This document shows positions 8,976-19,175 of a DNA stretch of 64,000 bases, piece by piece. The notes under the pieces are model-generated. The model had not been told where the DNA came from and made no database searches. It was given only the letters and a program-made list of their open reading frames with translations. The stretch covers positions 24,549 through 88,548 of the forward strand of contig JACRPU010000012.1 in assembly GCA_016223025.1 (NCBI GenBank). The letters are read 5' to 3'. This stretch comes from Nitrosomonadales bacterium (GTDB lineage: Bacteria; Pseudomonadota; Gammaproteobacteria; Burkholderiales; Gallionellaceae). How positions within the stretch are numbered: position 1 is the stretch's first letter; each line of letters begins with the position of its first letter. The translations under genes and the position numbers were made by a program.

Positions 8976-9785
8976 TTGCGGGCATCCTCAAGTGCCGCCC
9001 GCCAACAAGTCGGCTACATCCTGCCTTTCGTGCTGGTGTTGCTGGTGGCGCTGATGGTTGGCTCGATGAGTTTTTTCAATCGCGCCAATGACAGCACCCA
9101 GCTTTCCGGCGCATCGAAAGATTATGACCAGGCCATGCTGCTGGCGGAGAGTGGCGGAGATTGGGTGATGGGGCGTTTCTTCAACCTTACCTCTCCCGCC
9201 AATGCAGACACGAACCGTTGTGCCGCGCAGACCTCGCCATCGTTAGCCGCCGCCCAGCCCGGCGACCTGAATTGCAATGGCGCGCTGGATGATACCGAAG
9301 GCAAGGTATCAGGCGTTACGCCAACCTTGCCGCTGCCGTTGGGCTATGAGTATTACCTGGTAGACGCGGGCACGACCCTGCGTGTTGCCACTGCCCCCGG
9401 AATATTGCAGATGATTGCCGATGGCGAGGCGCGCAACACCGGCACTGCGCTAGCCGATCAGACGGTGCTGTCATCCACGACCCGGCTGCTGGTCAATAAC
9501 CTGTTCGTCAGCAGCACCATCCGCCCGATCCTGTTAACGCAGGGCGCGACCGGTCTGGCAAAAAGTGCAAATACCTGGGATGCGGAAACCTCAGCGGAGA
9601 AAGCCGCCGTCTGGCTGGAAGTCACTCGCGAAAAAGCCGGCGGCACAGGATACGATTTGTACCTATGCTCCATAGCCAAGGTAGGCAACGCCAAGGCATA
9701 TTTGCAACGCTACATCGGCACATATGGCAGCACGCTGGCCGGCATCCAGATCGCGCCGCTGTCCGAATCGGCCAACCACGGTTAA
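8976..9785 (+). CDS. PilX-like minor pilin (second operon), start uncertain
   Basis: The coding part is clear from about 9000: RQQVGYILPFVLVLLVALMVGSMSFF is the PilX-type N-terminal helix, followed by a 230-residue soluble domain. The nearest usable in-frame start is the TTG at 8976 (about 269 residues). The frame stays open upstream to 8676, but that part is translated repeat DNA and unlikely to be coding. A common genomic repeat (CCGGATCGAGCCCGGCATGAC) ends directly before the TTG, so the native start may have been lost or replaced. The next gene follows 15 bases later. Confidence 0.7.
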   Translation: MRASSSAARQQVGYILPFVLVLLVALMVGSMSFFNRANDSTQLSGASKDYDQAMLLAESGGDWVMGRFFNLTSPANADTNRCAAQTSPSLAAAQPGDLNCNGALDDTEGKVSGVTPTLPLPLGYEYYLVDAGTTLRVATAPGILQMIADGEARNTGTALADQTVLSSTTRLLVNNLFVSSTIRPILLTQGATGLAKSANTWDAETSAEKAAVWLEVTREKAGGTGYDLYLCSIAKVGNAKAYLQRYIGTYGSTLAGIQIAPLSESANHG

Positions 9786-9800
9786 TTGAAGGAGATCATC

Positions 9801-12800
9801 ATGTTAAAAAAACTGATTTTGTTGATAGCTGCTGCGTTGGTCTGGTTATGCGCCGGGCAGGCGGTAGCGGGAACCTGTAGCGCCACCTATTCGATGAGCT
9901 ATACACCCAACCCCATCACCGTCAATATCGGTTCGACGGTAGCGATTACCGTTACGGCTTCCCCCATATCGGTAAGCGGCACCAATCAGACTTACGAAAT
10001 CGAGCTGAAGCATACGGGCGCCTTTTACGGCGACTTCAGCCCCGGTACCAGCGAAGCCGGTAAAAGCGCCAAAGTAACCACTGCAGCGGGTACGCCGAGC
10101 GCCACCTTTACCTATACGCCGCCCGCTTCATTCGCTTCTTATCCGGGGAATTCCGGCAATTTTGAAATAAAAGTCAAGAATAAAATTGGTGCTGATTGCG
10201 ACATCAAACCGTCCGGCGCCTGGCCGGTGACCCATGTCACGGTTAATAACACCTGCTCTGCCCCACTCGTCATGTCCACCGTGCGGGCCCAATCCGTTGT
10301 TGGCTGGGTGTCTCCGTCCGCGCCGACCACCATGACCTACACGCCGAGCGGCGCGCTTACCACCGGCGGAAGCGGTGCGATCACCTATTCCGCCACGATC
10401 CTGACGACCGGCGCGAGTGTGGGCAACCTGACGCTGGATAGCGCCACGGGCGGTTTCACCTTTGATCCGGCCAGCGGCTACACCGGCAATTATCAATTCA
10501 CATTGAAAGCGGATAGCGGCACCTGCCATGCGGAGCAAACCGTTACGGTTGCCGTGCAGGATCCGGCAGTCTGTGTCGCGCCTACCCTGCCGTCATCTTC
10601 CATTTCGGTTGTGCAGGACACGGCTTATAGCGGCACGTCCGCAGCCACCGGCGGCACGACTCCTTACAACTACACATTGATCACCCCGCCAACGCACGGC
10701 ACGATAACGGGCTTGAATGCCACTACCGGCAGCTATACCTATACCCCCACGTCAGGATACACGGGCGCGGACAGCTTTGCCTTGAATGCGGCATCCAACT
10801 GTACCGGCACCCCCAATGCTACCGCGATCACCACGGTGGATGTAGGCGCTGCTGCTCCGGCGGCATGCAACGCGCCAACGATCAGCAATTTTTCATTTAC
10901 CGTGCCTTACGCGGCTGCTACGGGTGTGGTCACGCCGGTAGTCAGCGGCGGCACAACACCTTACCTGTTCAGCTTGCCTTCCACCACTACAGCACACGGC
11001 ACGGTCGCTTTGACCAATTCGACTACCGGCGAAGTGACTTACACCAGAACTGCGGGATATGTGGGGGGAGACAGCTTCACTTTGAACGTGGCATCCAGTT
11101 GCGGCGCGCATCCGGGCGCCTCGGCTTCGGCCACGGCAACCATGAGCAGCAATTCGGTGGCGGGGGTGTATGGCGCTTCCGGCACCATCGCCGCCAACGG
11201 CGCCATCATCATAGACAACACGCCCAACCCCGGCTCACCGGGGATTGTCACCAACATGGCGACCAATGTGGGCGGAAAGGATTTTGGCGTGAGCAACTCT
11301 TTCAACATTGACGGCATCCAGGTGATGCAGCGGGATGTCACGTTCAGCCCGCACCATCTGGTGGATGAAGCCGGGGTCACCAATGCCGCCTCGACCAGTT
11401 ATGAAAACTATGGAACGTCCAAGCAAACCACCTATTTTGCCAATGGCCAACACTTGTTCGATCTGGATCGCCTGCGCCGTGCCGCCAACTGGATGCGTGT
11501 GCCGGGCGGGATAACGCTGCCCGATGCGGCGCTAACCACATCTTCGCCACCCGGTTTGATGACAGCGGCGATACCAACCAATCAAATCGCGGCATCTGCG
11601 TCTGCCTGCGCTGCGGCGAACCGGAATTTGCGCACGGCGGGTATGGGTACGCCAATTGAAAAGTCGGTGGGTTCCTGCCATCCGGCGGGCACATATGGTG
11701 TCATTACCTGGCGCGAGTTTCTGGAGAACATCAGGGATGGGCGCACCATGTATGGCGTGGTGCGTATCCTGGTGCCGCTGCAAATCAAAACAACCAGCGG
11801 CAGTTCGAATAACGCGCTGAACGTCACTATCCCCAACACGCAAATTTACGGGTTTTGCACAGGCGCTTCGGAATGGTGCGCCAATGCGCCGACTTCCAGC
11901 ACGGACATCAAGGGCGGGACAGTGGTCGGCGGCAATAATGCCGCCCCCGCGATTACCATGCCCGCCGTCTCCACCACAGGCGCGCAGTTAAGGGTGCGCG
12001 GCACGCTGATGTTCGACTTCGTGAACGGTACGACCGATGCAATACTGGGCGCGCCGGGACATCCTATCCCGTTGGCGAACCTCCCATTCGATCCGCGCGC
12101 CATTTACTTCAAGGTGTCCGTGCCGATCAATGTGAATGCGGCGAATGACATAACCGGCGATGGCATATTGGACAACATCGCCTACATTAACAGTCTGACC
12201 AGTGTCAATACCTGCGCCAGCTTTCCCTGCACCACTACCATTCCGCCCGGGACGGTGATTGATAACACCAAAGTGCCGCAGGAAGCGATTGATGCCTACA
12301 ACTTCCAATATGGCACAAACTTCACGAACAACGCCGATACGGCTTTTGTCACCCTGTGGAATAGCCTGAACCTGCCGAACAAGTATCACATGCTGATGGC
12401 ATCGGGTTATGTGGATGGCTGGTACGACGCCTTCCAGGAACTGAATATCACCGCGCAAATGTGGCAGAACATAGGTTTTACCGTGCCGCCTGGCGCAACC
12501 ATGGCCAGCCCGCTGACGCTGGCAAATATCCGCTCCGCTTCCTTCGAAGACTTGCCGACCTATCTTTACACCGGGGGTCTGGTGGACATGCACCATCATA
12601 TGAATGTATCGGGTTTGATCTATGTGCCGCAGTCCGCCGAAGTCGAGCAAAAATTCTCCGGCATAACCATGTACATGAACGGTGGATTAATTGTGCGCGA
12701 CGGTTTCTTCCTGGAGGGCAGGGCAGGCGGCATCACCTTGATTTCCAGCGATCCGCAAAGCTTTTCCAGTATCAAGGTCAATGCGGCATCTATCGCAAAC

Positions 12801-13001
12801 GCGGTGTTGACCGCCGCGTATAGCACCTTGCACAGCGATACCAGTGCAGCGCCAACGCTGACCGGCCTCGGCCTGGGCGGCGGCTCCACTACAACTACTC
12901 CTGCCGTCGTCCCGGCTGATCCCACCGAACTCTGCCTCGGGTGTGGCGGCACCGAGGCGTCCAGCAGGCGCAGGGAGTGGGTCGAAATACGCCCGCGTTA
13001 A
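9801..13001 (+). CDS. Large secreted repeat protein at the PilY1 position of the second pilin operon
   Basis: 1066 residues from the ATG at 9801 with a strong GAAGGAG. A signal peptide (KKLILLIAAALVWLCAGQAVA) is followed by Ig- or cadherin-like domains to about residue 450, each around 90-100 residues, with the recurring YTPTSGYTGADSFALNAAS pattern and cysteine pairs. The C-terminal half is of unknown fold. It includes a His/Met-rich stretch (GGLVDMHHHMNVSGLIYV), a beta-rich segment (ITMYMNGGLIVRDGFFLEG) and an end (REWVEIRPR) reminiscent of pilus-associated proteins. No VWA domain or beta-propeller is recognisable. Its place after fimT-V-W-X suggests a pilus-tip adhesin that replaces PilY1; this is inference. 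Confidence 0.7.
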   Translation: MLKKLILLIAAALVWLCAGQAVAGTCSATYSMSYTPNPITVNIGSTVAITVTASPISVSGTNQTYEIELKHTGAFYGDFSPGTSEAGKSAKVTTAAGTPSATFTYTPPASFASYPGNSGNFEIKVKNKIGADCDIKPSGAWPVTHVTVNNTCSAPLVMSTVRAQSVVGWVSPSAPTTMTYTPSGALTTGGSGAITYSATILTTGASVGNLTLDSATGGFTFDPASGYTGNYQFTLKADSGTCHAEQTVTVAVQDPAVCVAPTLPSSSISVVQDTAYSGTSAATGGTTPYNYTLITPPTHGTITGLNATTGSYTYTPTSGYTGADSFALNAASNCTGTPNATAITTVDVGAAAPAACNAPTISNFSFTVPYAAATGVVTPVVSGGTTPYLFSLPSTTTAHGTVALTNSTTGEVTYTRTAGYVGGDSFTLNVASSCGAHPGASASATATMSSNSVAGVYGASGTIAANGAIIIDNTPNPGSPGIVTNMATNVGGKDFGVSNSFNIDGIQVMQRDVTFSPHHLVDEAGVTNAASTSYENYGTSKQTTYFANGQHLFDLDRLRRAANWMRVPGGITLPDAALTTSSPPGLMTAAIPTNQIAASASACAAANRNLRTAGMGTPIEKSVGSCHPAGTYGVITWREFLENIRDGRTMYGVVRILVPLQIKTTSGSSNNALNVTIPNTQIYGFCTGASEWCANAPTSSTDIKGGTVVGGNNAAPAITMPAVSTTGAQLRVRGTLMFDFVNGTTDAILGAPGHPIPLANLPFDPRAIYFKVSVPINVNAANDITGDGILDNIAYINSLTSVNTCASFPCTTTIPPGTVIDNTKVPQEAIDAYNFQYGTNFTNNADTAFVTLWNSLNLPNKYHMLMASGYVDGWYDAFQELNITAQMWQNIGFTVPPGATMASPLTLANIRSASFEDLPTYLYTGGLVDMHHHMNVSGLIYVPQSAEVEQKFSGITMYMNGGLIVRDGFFLEGRAGGITLISSDPQSFSSIKVNAASIANAVLTAAYSTLHSDTSAAPTLTGLGLGGGSTTTTPAVVPADPTELCLGCGGTEASSRRREWVEIRPR

Positions 13002-13075
13002 TCTCTTCGGGTCAATTCCCCGCACCTTGGTGCGAAGGCTGGCGATAGCCAGCAGCTTGAAGAGCGGTGTTAATA

Positions 13076-13105
13076 CCTCGCGGCTTGCCGCGGGGTGCTT
13101 TATTT
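13076..13105 (+). terminator. Probable rho-independent terminator after the second pilin operon
   Basis: An 8-base stem (CCTCGCGG / CCGCGGGG) with a CTTG loop is followed by TGCTTTATTT. It lies 75 bases after the operon's last stop codon. The 13106-13199 stretch after it holds a palindromic CCCGGATTACA...CATCCGGGCTAC repeat and then the 3' end of lgt. Confidence 0.55.
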
Positions 13106-13199
13106 CCCGCATGACGGCGGAATCCTGGGCTTCGGCACCATTCCCGGATTACATCATCCCCGGATTACACTTCGTTTCATCCGGGCTACTCGCTACGAT

Positions 13200-13991
13200 C
13201 TATCCCGGGATTTTTTTCCGGCGCGCCCACACCATCATCCCGGCTCCGGCCAGCACCATCGGCGCGCTTAACCATTGGCCCATGCTGATGCCGAAGGTCA
13301 TCAGGCCGAAGACGCCGTCATCCGGATTGCGGGTGTATTCGGCGAGAAAGCGGAAGCCGCCATAACCGATGAGGAACAATCCGGATACCGCCCCCGCCGG
13401 CCTGGGCTTGCCGGAATAGAGCCACAGCAGCGCGAACAGAACAGCGCCCTCCAGCGCGAACTCGTACAACTGGGAAGGGTGGCGCGGAATATCGTCCACA
13501 TTGGGGAACACCATGGCCCACGGCACGCTCGCGGGCCGCCCCCACAACTCGGCATTGATGAAATTGCCGATGCGCCCCGCCCCCAGGCCCAGCGGCACCA
13601 GCGGGGCAACGAAGTCCATCAGCGGCAGCCATTTGATTTTTCGCTTGCGCGCGAACAGCGCCATCGCCGCCAGCACGCCGAGGAAACCGCCGTGGAACGA
13701 CATGCCGCCCCGCCACACCGCGAAAACTTCCAGCGGGTGAGCGGCGTAATATCCGGGGTGGTAGAACAGCACCTCGCCCAGCCGCCCGCCCGCCACCACG
13801 CCCAGCACACCGTAAAACAGCAGATCGTCGAGGAATTTGTTGTCCCAGCCGGGGCGAGGCAATGCGCGCAGGCGCTCTCTGCCCAACCGGAGAAACAGCA
13901 GGAAGCCGAGCAGGTACATCAGCCCGTACCAATGCACGGCAAGCGGGCCGAGATGGATGGCGACGGGATCGAATTGCGGGTGAATCAACAT
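13200..13991 (-). CDS. lgt: Prolipoprotein diacylglyceryl transferase
   Basis: 263 residues from the ATG at 13991 ([23 protein letters not shown]). It is an inner-membrane enzyme that moves diacylglycerol from phosphatidylglycerol to the lipobox cysteine of prolipoproteins. Seven transmembrane segments are expected. The signature [13 protein letters not shown] and the essential HGGFLG motif are present. It is divergent from ilvD with 54 bases between the starts, an arrangement also seen in other betaproteobacteria. Confidence 0.96.
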   Translation of the reverse strand: MLIHPQFDPVAIHLGPLAVHWYGLMYLLGFLLFLRLGRERLRALPRPGWDNKFLDDLLFYGVLGVVAGGRLGEVLFYHPGYYAAHPLEVFAVWRGGMSFHGGFLGVLAAMALFARKRKIKWLPLMDFVAPLVPLGLGAGRIGNFINAELWGRPASVPWAMVFPNVDDIPRHPSQLYEFALEGAVLFALLWLYSGKPRPAGAVSGLFLIGYGGFRFLAEYTRNPDDGVFGLMTFGISMGQWLSAPMVLAGAGMMVWARRKKIPG

Positions 13992-14045
13992 GGGGCGATG
14001 GGTTAGAATTAGGCCTTCCAATTATACGTTGCCCGGAAGAACATC

Positions 14046-15899
14046 ATGCCAGCATACCGTTCCCGCACCTCCACCCACGGCCGCAACATGGCCGGCGCCC
14101 GCTCGCTGTGGCGCGCCACCGGCATGTCTGACGGCGACTTCGGCAAGCCCATCATCGCCATCGCCAATTCGTTCACCCAGTTCGTGCCGGGCCACGTCCA
14201 CCTCAAGGACATGGGGCAACTGGTGGCGCGCGAGATCGAAAAGGCCGGCGGAATCGCCAGGGAGTTCCACACCATTGCGATTGACGACGGCATCGCCATG
14301 GGGCACGACGGCATGCTGTATTCGCTGCCCTCGCGCGACCTGATCGCCGACAGCGTGGAATACATGGTCAACGCGCACTGCGCCGATGCGCTGGTGTGCA
14401 TCTCCAACTGCGACAAGATCACGCCGGGGATGCTGATGGCGGCTATGCGCCTGAACATCCCGGCGGTGTTCGTTTCCGGCGGGCCGATGGAAGCGGGCAA
14501 GATCGTCTGGCAGGGCAAGGCGAGAGGGCTGGATCTGGTGGATGCGATGGTCGCCGCGGCAGACAGCCATTGCAGCGACGAGGAAGTGGAGGCCATCGAA
14601 CGCTCCGCCTGCCCGACCTGCGGCTCCTGCTCCGGCATGTTCACCGCCAACTCGATGAACTGCCTGACCGAGGCGCTGGGGCTGTCGCTGCCGGGCAACG
14701 GCACGCTGGTGGCGACCCACGCCGAACGCAAGCAGTTATTCCTGCGCGCCGGACGGCTGATCGTAGAATTGTGCCAACGTTATTACGAGCGGGACGATGC
14801 CTCGGTGCTGCCGCGCAGCATCGCAACCTTCGCCGCGTTCGAGAATGCGATGAGCCTCGACATCGCGATGGGCGGCTCGACCAATACCGTGCTGCACCTG
14901 CTCGCCATCGCGCGCGAAGCGGGCGTGGATTTCACCATGAAAGACATGGACCGGCTGTCGCGCCATGTGCCGACGCTGTGCAAGGTTGCGCCATCCAGCG
15001 AATACCACCTGGAAGATGTGCATCGCGCGGGCGGCATCGCGGCGATTCTGGGGGAGCTGGATCGCGCCGGCCTGTTGCACAATGATGCCGTCACGGTGCA
15101 TAGCCGGACGTTGCGCGACGCGCTGAAGCAGTGGGACATCACCCAAAGCGATGACGGGGAAGTAAAGACGTTCTTCCGCGCCGCGCCCGGCGGCGTTGCC
15201 ACCACGCTCGCGTTCTCGCAATCCATGCACTATCCTGCGCTGGATGACGACCGCGCCGGCGGCTGCATCCGCGACAAGGCGCACGCCTTCAGCCCGGATG
15301 GCGGTCTGGCGGTGCTGTACGGCAACATCGCCGAAAACGGCTGCATCGTGAAGACTGCCGGAGTGGACGAAAGCATCCTGAAATTCAATGGGCGCGCGCG
15401 GATATTCGAGAGCCAGGATGCGGCGGTGGAAGCCATCCTCGCCGACCGGATCGCGGCGGGCGACGTGGTGGTGATCCGCTATGAAGGCCCGAAGGGCGGG
15501 CCGGGCATGCAGGAGATGCTGTACCCCACGAGCTACCTGAAATCGAAAGGGCTGGGAAAAGTCTGCGCGCTGCTTACCGATGGCCGCTTTTCCGGCGGCA
15601 CGTCGGGCTTGAGCATCGGCCACGTTTCGCCGGAAGCGGCGCAAGGCGGAGCGATTGGCCTGGCGCAGGAGAGTGACCGGATCGAAATTGACATCCCCGG
15701 CCGCAGCATTCGCCTCGCCGTTTCCGATACCGAACTGGCGCGCCGCCGCGCGGCGATGGAAGCAAACGGCGAGCGGGCATGGAAACCTGCGGCGGAGCGG
15801 CAACGCAAGGTGTCGGCCTCGCTTCGGGCCTACGCCTTGATGGCTACTTCAGCGGACAAAGGCGCGGTGCGCGACCTATCGCAACTGGAAAACCGATGA
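14046..15899 (+). CDS. ilvD: Dihydroxy-acid dehydratase
   Basis: 617 residues, full length. It converts 2,3-dihydroxy-3-methylvalerate or -isovalerate to the 2-keto acid in isoleucine, valine and pantothenate synthesis. Iron-sulfur ligands lie in SNCDKITPG and in [18 protein letters not shown]. The C-terminal signature [20 protein letters not shown] is intact. The stop overlaps the start of the next gene (ATGA). Confidence 0.97.
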   Translation: MPAYRSRTSTHGRNMAGARSLWRATGMSDGDFGKPIIAIANSFTQFVPGHVHLKDMGQLVAREIEKAGGIAREFHTIAIDDGIAMGHDGMLYSLPSRDLIADSVEYMVNAHCADALVCISNCDKITPGMLMAAMRLNIPAVFVSGGPMEAGKIVWQGKARGLDLVDAMVAAADSHCSDEEVEAIERSACPTCGSCSGMFTANSMNCLTEALGLSLPGNGTLVATHAERKQLFLRAGRLIVELCQRYYERDDASVLPRSIATFAAFENAMSLDIAMGGSTNTVLHLLAIAREAGVDFTMKDMDRLSRHVPTLCKVAPSSEYHLEDVHRAGGIAAILGELDRAGLLHNDAVTVHSRTLRDALKQWDITQSDDGEVKTFFRAAPGGVATTLAFSQSMHYPALDDDRAGGCIRDKAHAFSPDGGLAVLYGNIAENGCIVKTAGVDESILKFNGRARIFESQDAAVEAILADRIAAGDVVVIRYEGPKGGPGMQEMLYPTSYLKSKGLGKVCALLTDGRFSGGTSGLSIGHVSPEAAQGGAIGLAQESDRIEIDIPGRSIRLAVSDTELARRRAAMEANGERAWKPAAERQRKVSASLRAYALMATSADKGAVRDLSQLENR

Positions 15900-17518
15900 G
15901 CGACAATATGAGCAACGCGACGACACGACGCTTCCCGCAACTCTTCCAGCCCTTCCTGCTCCTTTCCGCCGGACTGACCGGCGCGCTGGTAATGGCGGTC
16001 GAGGTGCTGGGCGCGCGCGTGATCGCCCCTTTTTTCGGCGTCAGCCTGTTTGTCTGGACCGCGCTGATCGCGGTTACCTTGCTGGCGCTCGCTGCAGGGT
16101 ATGTGGCCGGAGGACGATGGGCCGACCGGTCGGGCTCGCCGTCGCTCCTGTTCGGCCTGATCGCCGCTTCCGGCGCCTTGCTGCTGCTGGTTCCGTTCGC
16201 CAAGGCGGCGGTGTTGCAGGCCGCTCTGCCGCTCGGCCTGCGCTGGGGCGCATTTGTCGGCGCGCTGGCCTTGTTCGGCCCGCCGCTGTTCCTGCTGGGC
16301 TGCGTGTCGCCGTTCCTGGTTCGTCTCGCGGCCAGCGAGTGGAACCGGCTCGGTCGCACGGTCGGCCTGATGTACGCCATATCCACCACTGGCAGTTTTC
16401 TGGGGACGGTGCTCACCGGTTATTACCTCGTCGCCGAGCTGGGGGTAAGCCGCGCTTTCCATGTGAGCGGAGCGATATTGCTGGCGCTTGCGGCGGTGTA
16501 TTTCGCGCTGTTTCGCGGGCAACTGGCGGCGCTGCTGCTGCCCATGGTGGCGCTGCTGGCCGGCTCGATACCGTTGCAGCAAGGCAGCGTGGTTCTCGCC
16601 GACGGCACCGAGGCAAAAGTGGTGGACAGCCGGGACGGCTTCTACGGGCGCGTGCAGGTTGTGGATTACCGGGGCGAAAAGGGGCACGTCCGGGAAATGC
16701 TGATTGACGGCCAGATCCAGGGAGGCATAGATGTCGCCACCGGCCAGTCCGTATACGAGTACCCCTATTTGCTGGAGCACGTGACGCTGGCATCCAACCC
16801 CGGAGGGAAAAAAGCTCTCGTGATCGGGCTCGGAACCGGCACCATACCCCGCCGCTACGCGGCTCGCGGCATCGCAACCGAAGTGGTGGATATTGACCCG
16901 GCGGTCGTGGCTGCGGCGCGCACCCATTTCGGCTTTCCTGCCGGACAGCCCGCCCATCTGGTTGATGCGCGGTATTTTCTCGCCACCGCTCCGGCGCGGT
17001 ACGACTACATCATTCTGGACGTGTTCAGCGGCGACTCGACGCCCGGCTACCTGCTGTCGCGCGAGGCGCTGGAACTGGCGCGGGCGCGGCTCGAACCGGG
17101 CGGCGTGCTGGGGATCAACCTGATCGGCAGCCTGGCCGGGGAGCGGCGCATGACGGCATCCGTCATGCGCACGCTGGAGGAGGTATTTCCCTGGGTGCGG
17201 ATTTATCCGCTGTTTGTTCCCGCTGCCGGCGAAAGCATGGGAAACATCTCCATCGTCGCGGGGATGGGCAAGCCGGCGGATGAGTTGCCCGCGCTCGATG
17301 AAACCGGCATCCACCCTCTGGTACGCGAAAACTTGCGCAGGGCGCTGGCGCAACGCTATGTCTGGAACGGCTCCGGCGAAGGCATCGTGCTGACCGACGA
17401 TTACAACCCCATTGACGTGCTTGATCTGACTTTGAAAGAAGCCATACGCCGTGGCATCCTGAACGCGACCCCTCACGAGATCCTGCTTTCCGGCTCGGCC
17501 TGCATTGCTGGCGCATGA
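15896..17518 (+). CDS. Membrane-anchored spermidine-synthase-like protein
   Basis: 540 residues. About 210 N-terminal residues form six to eight hydrophobic segments (from [23 protein letters not shown]). The C-terminal half is a SpeE-type Rossmann methyltransferase-like domain with the AdoMet motif [19 protein letters not shown] and the acidic pair VVDIDPAV, then [11 protein letters not shown]. Fused MFS-like/spermidine-synthase proteins are widespread, and their substrate is mostly unknown; the spermidine function should not be assumed. Translation is coupled to ilvD by a 4-base overlap. Confidence 0.8.
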   Translation: MSDNMSNATTRRFPQLFQPFLLLSAGLTGALVMAVEVLGARVIAPFFGVSLFVWTALIAVTLLALAAGYVAGGRWADRSGSPSLLFGLIAASGALLLLVPFAKAAVLQAALPLGLRWGAFVGALALFGPPLFLLGCVSPFLVRLAASEWNRLGRTVGLMYAISTTGSFLGTVLTGYYLVAELGVSRAFHVSGAILLALAAVYFALFRGQLAALLLPMVALLAGSIPLQQGSVVLADGTEAKVVDSRDGFYGRVQVVDYRGEKGHVREMLIDGQIQGGIDVATGQSVYEYPYLLEHVTLASNPGGKKALVIGLGTGTIPRRYAARGIATEVVDIDPAVVAAARTHFGFPAGQPAHLVDARYFLATAPARYDYIILDVFSGDSTPGYLLSREALELARARLEPGGVLGINLIGSLAGERRMTASVMRTLEEVFPWVRIYPLFVPAAGESMGNISIVAGMGKPADELPALDETGIHPLVRENLRRALAQRYVWNGSGEGIVLTDDYNPIDVLDLTLKEAIRRGILNATPHEILLSGSACIAGA

Positions 17519-17540
17519 GTTTAAACAAAACCTCCAGACA

Positions 17541-17933
17541 ATGAAACGCTCCCCCGCCCTGCGCAACCTGTCGAACGAGCATCATCACGGCCTGGTGCTG
17601 GCCAAGCGCGCGAAAAACGCAGCCGTCACGGAAGCGGCGCAACGTGCGTGGCAGGGAATCCGGGATCGCTTTGCCGCCGATCTGGAGCCGCATTTTCGGG
17701 CCGAAGAGATCGGGCTGTTGCCCGTGCTCGAACGGGCGGGCGAGACCGAACTGGTGCGGCGCACGCTCGATGAACACGACAGGTTGCGGCGCCTGATAAA
17801 CGAAAATGGCGCGCAAGCCATGACCGGATTCGCCGAATTGCTGGAACAGCATATCCGGTTTGAAGAGCGCGAGCTGTTCGAGGCGGCGCAGCAGAAACTT
17901 TCGCCCGAAGAGATAGGCAGACTCGCGCATTGA
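17541..17933 (+). CDS. Hemerythrin-domain protein
   Basis: 130 residues from the ATG at 17541. It is a four-helix HHE-type protein with the metal-ligand pattern LSNEHHHGL, EPHFRAEEIGLLP, LDEHDRL and LEQHIRFEERELF. It probably binds a non-haem di-iron centre for oxygen, NO or iron handling. It follows the synthase-like gene by 22 bases and precedes the ParA-like gene by about 50. Confidence 0.88.
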   Translation: MKRSPALRNLSNEHHHGLVLAKRAKNAAVTEAAQRAWQGIRDRFAADLEPHFRAEEIGLLPVLERAGETELVRRTLDEHDRLRRLINENGAQAMTGFAELLEQHIRFEERELFEAAQQKLSPEEIGRLAH

Positions 17934-17984
17934 GCGGGCGCGCCGGACACCGCACATTTTGCTTTGCCGGAAAGGACGGGTTCC

Positions 17985-18599
17985 ATGAAAGCCATTCTGA
18001 TCGCCAACCCCAAGGGGGGAAGCGGAAAAACCACTCTCTCGACCAATGTTGCCGGCTATCTGGCATCCTGCGGGCACGGCGTCGACCTGCTCGATCTGGA
18101 CCGGCAAAAGTCGGCCAGCCAGTGGCTGGTCAGCCGCACTTCCAACCTGCCAAAAATCGGCCTGCTCCATGCCGGGGCGCAGAAACCCGTTGCTGCCGAC
18201 TGGCTGGTGATTGACTCTCCCGCCGGGCTGCACGGCAAAAACCTGGATCACGCGCTGAAGCTGGCGCACAAGGTCATCGTGCCGGTCGCGCCGTCACTGT
18301 TCGACATCCAAGCCACGCGGGAATTTCTCGAAATTCTGCGCAACGAAAAAGCGGTGCGCAAGGGCAGGACATTTGTCGGCGTGGTGGGGATGCGCATGGC
18401 GCCGCACACGCGGGCGGCGACCACGCTGGAGCAGTTCATCGCCGGGCTGGACTTGCCGGTGCTGGCCTATCTGCGCGAAACCCAGGCTTATGTGAATGCT
18501 GCCTTTGAAGGCAAATCCCTGTTCGATCTTCCGCATTACCTGGCGGAGCGGGAACTGGAACAATGGGCTTATATGCTGAACTGGCTGGAAGAGGTATGA
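17985..18599 (+). CDS. Orphan ParA-family ATPase
   Basis: 204 residues from the ATG at 17985 (AAGGA 9 bases upstream). A deviant Walker A motif (NPKGGSGKTTLSTN, residues 8-21) and the Walker A-prime/B regions DLLDLDRQKSASQW and WLVIDSPAGL define the ParA/MinD superfamily. No ParB or parS is nearby, so it more likely positions a protein cargo than segregates DNA. It is encoded between a hemerythrin and a cytochrome c. Confidence 0.85.
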   Translation: MKAILIANPKGGSGKTTLSTNVAGYLASCGHGVDLLDLDRQKSASQWLVSRTSNLPKIGLLHAGAQKPVAADWLVIDSPAGLHGKNLDHALKLAHKVIVPVAPSLFDIQATREFLEILRNEKAVRKGRTFVGVVGMRMAPHTRAATTLEQFIAGLDLPVLAYLRETQAYVNAAFEGKSLFDLPHYLAERELEQWAYMLNWLEEV

Positions 18600-18625
18600 G
18601 GAAACACTGAACAAGGAGAAGTGCG

Positions 18626-18991
18626 ATGCACAAGACAAAACTGGCGCTGGCGCTGACAGCGGCGCTATGCGCCTCATGCGGGCCGGGAAATTCCGGCGAC
18701 AAAGACCCTGCGATACCCGGAACGGAGGGCTATGACCCGGCAAAAATCGAGCTGGCCAGGAAGAGCAACTGCTTTTCCTGTCACGCGATGGGCAAGAAGA
18801 TGATCGGGCCGTCGCTCAAGGACATCGCAGCCAGGTATCGCGGCGATGCCGGCGCCGAGGAAAGGCTGATCCACAAGGTGGCCAGGGGCAGTTCCGGCGC
18901 GTGGGGCAGCATCCCGATGCCCGCCAATTCGCCACCCGTGCCGGAAGCCGACATTCGGGCGCTGGTGAAATTCACGCTGGAGCTGAAATAG
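18626..18991 (+). CDS. Small periplasmic cytochrome c (c551/c552 type)
   Basis: 121 residues. There is an N-terminal export signal (residues 1-18), a single haem motif CFSCH (Cys49, Cys52, His53) followed by GKKMIGPSLKDIAARY, and a distal methionine in WGSIPMPAN (Met98). It is a class I electron carrier. A good ribosome site (AAGGAGAAG) lies 7 bases upstream. The 18992-19175 space after it holds repeat sequences only. Confidence 0.92.
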   Translation: MHKTKLALALTAALCASCGPGNSGDKDPAIPGTEGYDPAKIELARKSNCFSCHAMGKKMIGPSLKDIAARYRGDAGAEERLIHKVARGSSGAWGSIPMPANSPPVPEADIRALVKFTLELK

Positions 18992-19025
18992 GAACCAGCA
19001 GAGCCGTAGGGCGTGGAGAGCCTGC

Positions 19026-19055
19026 GAACCGCATCAATCGCGAACGATGCGGTTC
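19026..19055. repeat. Short palindrome (GCATCAATCGCGAA type), copy 1
   Basis: Inverted repeat GAACCGCATC...GATGCGGTTC around AATCGCGAAC. A close relative with the same centre lies at 55714-55743 (GAAGCGCATCA...TGATGCGCTTC). It is intergenic between a cytochrome c gene and the convergent copper chaperone gene, and could serve as a bidirectional terminator. Confidence 0.5.
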
Positions 19056-19175
19056 CTTCGTGTGTCAATTCTGCATCGAGCTTGCCCGATAGCAGATTGC
19101 CTGACTTTGTTGCACCACATCCTACCCTTCCTGGCTTGAGGTTCATGGGTAGGGGAAACGGGGGTGAGGGAAACG

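Noticed and set aside
15830..17566. A 578-codon open frame on the minus strand
   Set aside because: It lies antisense to the spermidine-synthase-like and hemerythrin genes, has no recognisable domain and the biased His/Gln/Arg composition of a shadow frame in GC-rich DNA.
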